Shown here: positions 62,913 through 64,000 of the stretch, piece after piece
How the letters are laid out: each line of letters opens with the position of its first letter
How positions within the stretch are numbered: the first letter of the stretch is position 1
Source of the DNA: Gillisia sp. Hel1_33_143
Lineage (GTDB): Bacteria; Bacteroidota; Bacteroidia; Flavobacteriales; Flavobacteriaceae
Length of the DNA stretch: 64,000 bases
Direction: 5' to 3'
NCBI RefSeq assembly: GCF_900104765.1
Contig: NZ_LT629737.1
Location: forward strand, 2,728,001-2,792,000
Notes under the pieces: model-generated
Seen by the model: only the letters and a program-made list of their open reading frames with translations
Databases searched by the model: none
What the model was told of the DNA's origin: nothing
Position numbers and translations under genes: made by a program

Positions 62913-64000
62913 ATGAATCAGATAAAAATACTTTGGGCAGACGATGAAATTGATATGCTTAAGCCACATATAATTTTTCTTGAAGGAAAGAATTACAATG
63001 TTACCACATGTAGAAGTGGTATGGAAGCCATAGAACAAATTGAGAAGGAGAATTTTGACATTGTTTTTTTAGATGAAAATATGCCCGGTTTAACAGGATT
63101 GGAGACCTTATCTGAAATTAAAGAAAAACATGTTGACCTTCCTATTGTGATGATCACAAAAAGTGAAGAAGAATTCCTTATGGAAGATGCTATTGGATCT
63201 AAAATAGCAGATTATTTAATTAAGCCGGTAAATCCCAATCAGATTCTATTAAGTTTAAAAAAGAACTTGGATCATTCTAGATTGATCTCAGAAAAAACTA
63301 CTTCTAATTACCAACAGGAATTTAGAAAAATAGCAATGGACATGTCTTCTATAAATTCTTTTGAAGGATGGGCAGAATTCTATCAGCGCCTAATATATTG
63401 GGAAATGCAGTTAGAAAATATTGAGGATAGTGGAATGTTCGAGATATTAGAATCACAAAAATTAGAAGCTAATAATCAATTCTGTAAGTTTATAGATCAT
63501 GAATATCCTACTTGGTTCGAGAAAAAAGCAGATGCACCTATAATGTCTCATACGATCTTTAAAAATAAGATAGTTCCACAGATAAATAAAGAACAACCCA
63601 CTCTATTAATAGTAGTAGATAATTTAAGATATGATCAATGGAAATCTTTTGAACCTATAATAAATAACTATTATAAGAAAGAAGAAGAATCTGCTTATTA
63701 TAGTATTTTACCTACTGCCACTCAATACGCCAGAAACGCAATCTTCTCTGGATTAATGCCTAGTGAAATGGAAAAACTATTCCCAGATTACTGGTTAAAT
63801 GATACAGAAGAGGGAGGCAAGAACATGCATGAAAAAGAGTTTCTGGAAGCTCAATTAAAAAGACTGGGATTAGATCTTAAATGTGAATATCATAAGATCT
63901 CGAGTTTAAAAGCAGGTAAGAAATTAGTTGAAAATTTTAAGACTCAGAAAGATAATGATCTCACTGTGGTTGTTTATAATTTTGTAGACATGCTTTCCCA
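62913..64000 (+). CDS. porX: PorX-type T9SS response regulator with PglZ domain, 5' part
   Basis: The ATG at 62913 opens a frame still open at the window end (about 362 codons seen). A receiver domain covers residues 1-120: WADDEID with acidic pocket, phospho-Asp 54 in IVFLDENMPG and the conserved Lys 104 in YLIKPVNP. The following region begins the PglZ/alkaline phosphatase-like domain (TLLIVVDNLRYDQWKSFEPI, SILPTATQYARNAIFSGLMP). This architecture is PorX, which regulates T9SS genes and acts on phosphate-containing substrates. It is divergent from the HD-lpx operon. Confidence 0.9.
   Translation, partial: MNQIKILWADDEIDMLKPHIIFLEGKNYNVTTCRSGMEAIEQIEKENFDIVFLDENMPGLTGLETLSEIKEKHVDLPIVMITKSEEEFLMEDAIGSKIADYLIKPVNPNQILLSLKKNLDHSRLISEKTTSNYQQEFRKIAMDMSSINSFEGWAEFYQRLIYWEMQLENIEDSGMFEILESQKLEANNQFCKFIDHEYPTWFEKKADAPIMSHTIFKNKIVPQINKEQPTLLIVVDNLRYDQWKSFEPIINNYYKKEEESAYYSILPTATQYARNAIFSGLMPSEMEKLFPDYWLNDTEEGGKNMHEKEFLEAQLKRLGLDLKCEYHKISSLKAGKKLVENFKTQKDNDLTVVVYNFVDMLS

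Noticed and set aside
1-64000. CRISPR arrays, insertion sequences, prophage, tRNA or rRNA genes
   Set aside because: No regularly spaced repeats, transposase or integrase genes, or cloverleaf/CCA-type RNA genes were found on reading both strands.

Overview
The window is AT-rich chromosomal DNA from a member of the Bacteroidota, almost certainly Flavobacteriaceae (Gramella/Christiangramella-like). The evidence is Bacteroidota-type promoter elements (TTTG, about 20 bp, then TAnnTTTG), a type IX secretion (T9SS) C-terminal sorting domain, the start of a PorX-like gene, fused lpxC-fabZ and hisB genes, and many Flavobacteriaceae-type secreted proteins. I see no tRNA, rRNA, CRISPR array or insertion sequence. 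Most of the window is ordinary core genome.

Layout. 0-9.5 kb: the 3' part of rlmF, an MFS exporter with a beta-hydroxyacid dehydrogenase, an intact DUF2383 protein plus a decayed second copy, a universal stress protein, a glutamate-synthase-like flavoprotein, upp and an OmpA-like lipoprotein. 9.5-20.8 kb: an accessory surface-fibre locus with four DUF4402 pilin-like proteins, a PapD-like chaperone, a 1710-residue T9SS-exported adhesin-like protein and an usher-like outer-membrane protein. 20.8-29.2 kb: a Gre factor, an HD hydrolase, a glycosyltransferase, aspartate kinase with a divergent ACT-like partner, two unannotated micro-membrane proteins, a glutamate-receptor-like K+ channel, a PAP2 phosphatase, a 3D-domain lipoprotein and a SlyD-like isomerase. 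29.2-32.6 kb: a three-gene amide-ligase operon (RimK-like ATP-grasp, GCS2 ligase, N-formylglutamate amidohydrolase). 32.7-36.6 kb: a Met/His-rich barrel protein, a Cys-motif protein, a dipeptidase and an SdiA-regulated-type protein.

36.6-37.5 kb looks empty at first but holds four tandem micro-ORFs. They encode 38-44 residue peptides sharing a C-terminal block (about LNSxxSxRDxWxxRRRFxY), with their own candidate promoter and a strong terminator. I do not recognise this family, and it is the best candidate for an undescribed system here. 37.6-44.1 kb: penicillin-binding protein 1, a DUF1853 protein, a cation diffusion facilitator, a NYN-domain protein and pirin. 44.1-51.5 kb: the complete operon hisGDCBHAF(IE), led by a His-rich leader peptide and an attenuator hairpin. 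51.6-62.8 kb: prohibitin-like and VWA-like membrane proteins, fabG, then an envelope operon (HD hydrolase, lpxD, lpxC-fabZ, lpxA, efp, a second lpxD-like gene, an NTF2-like gene, sucD). 62.9 kb to the end: the start of porX, which belongs to the system expected to export the adhesin at 12.5 kb.
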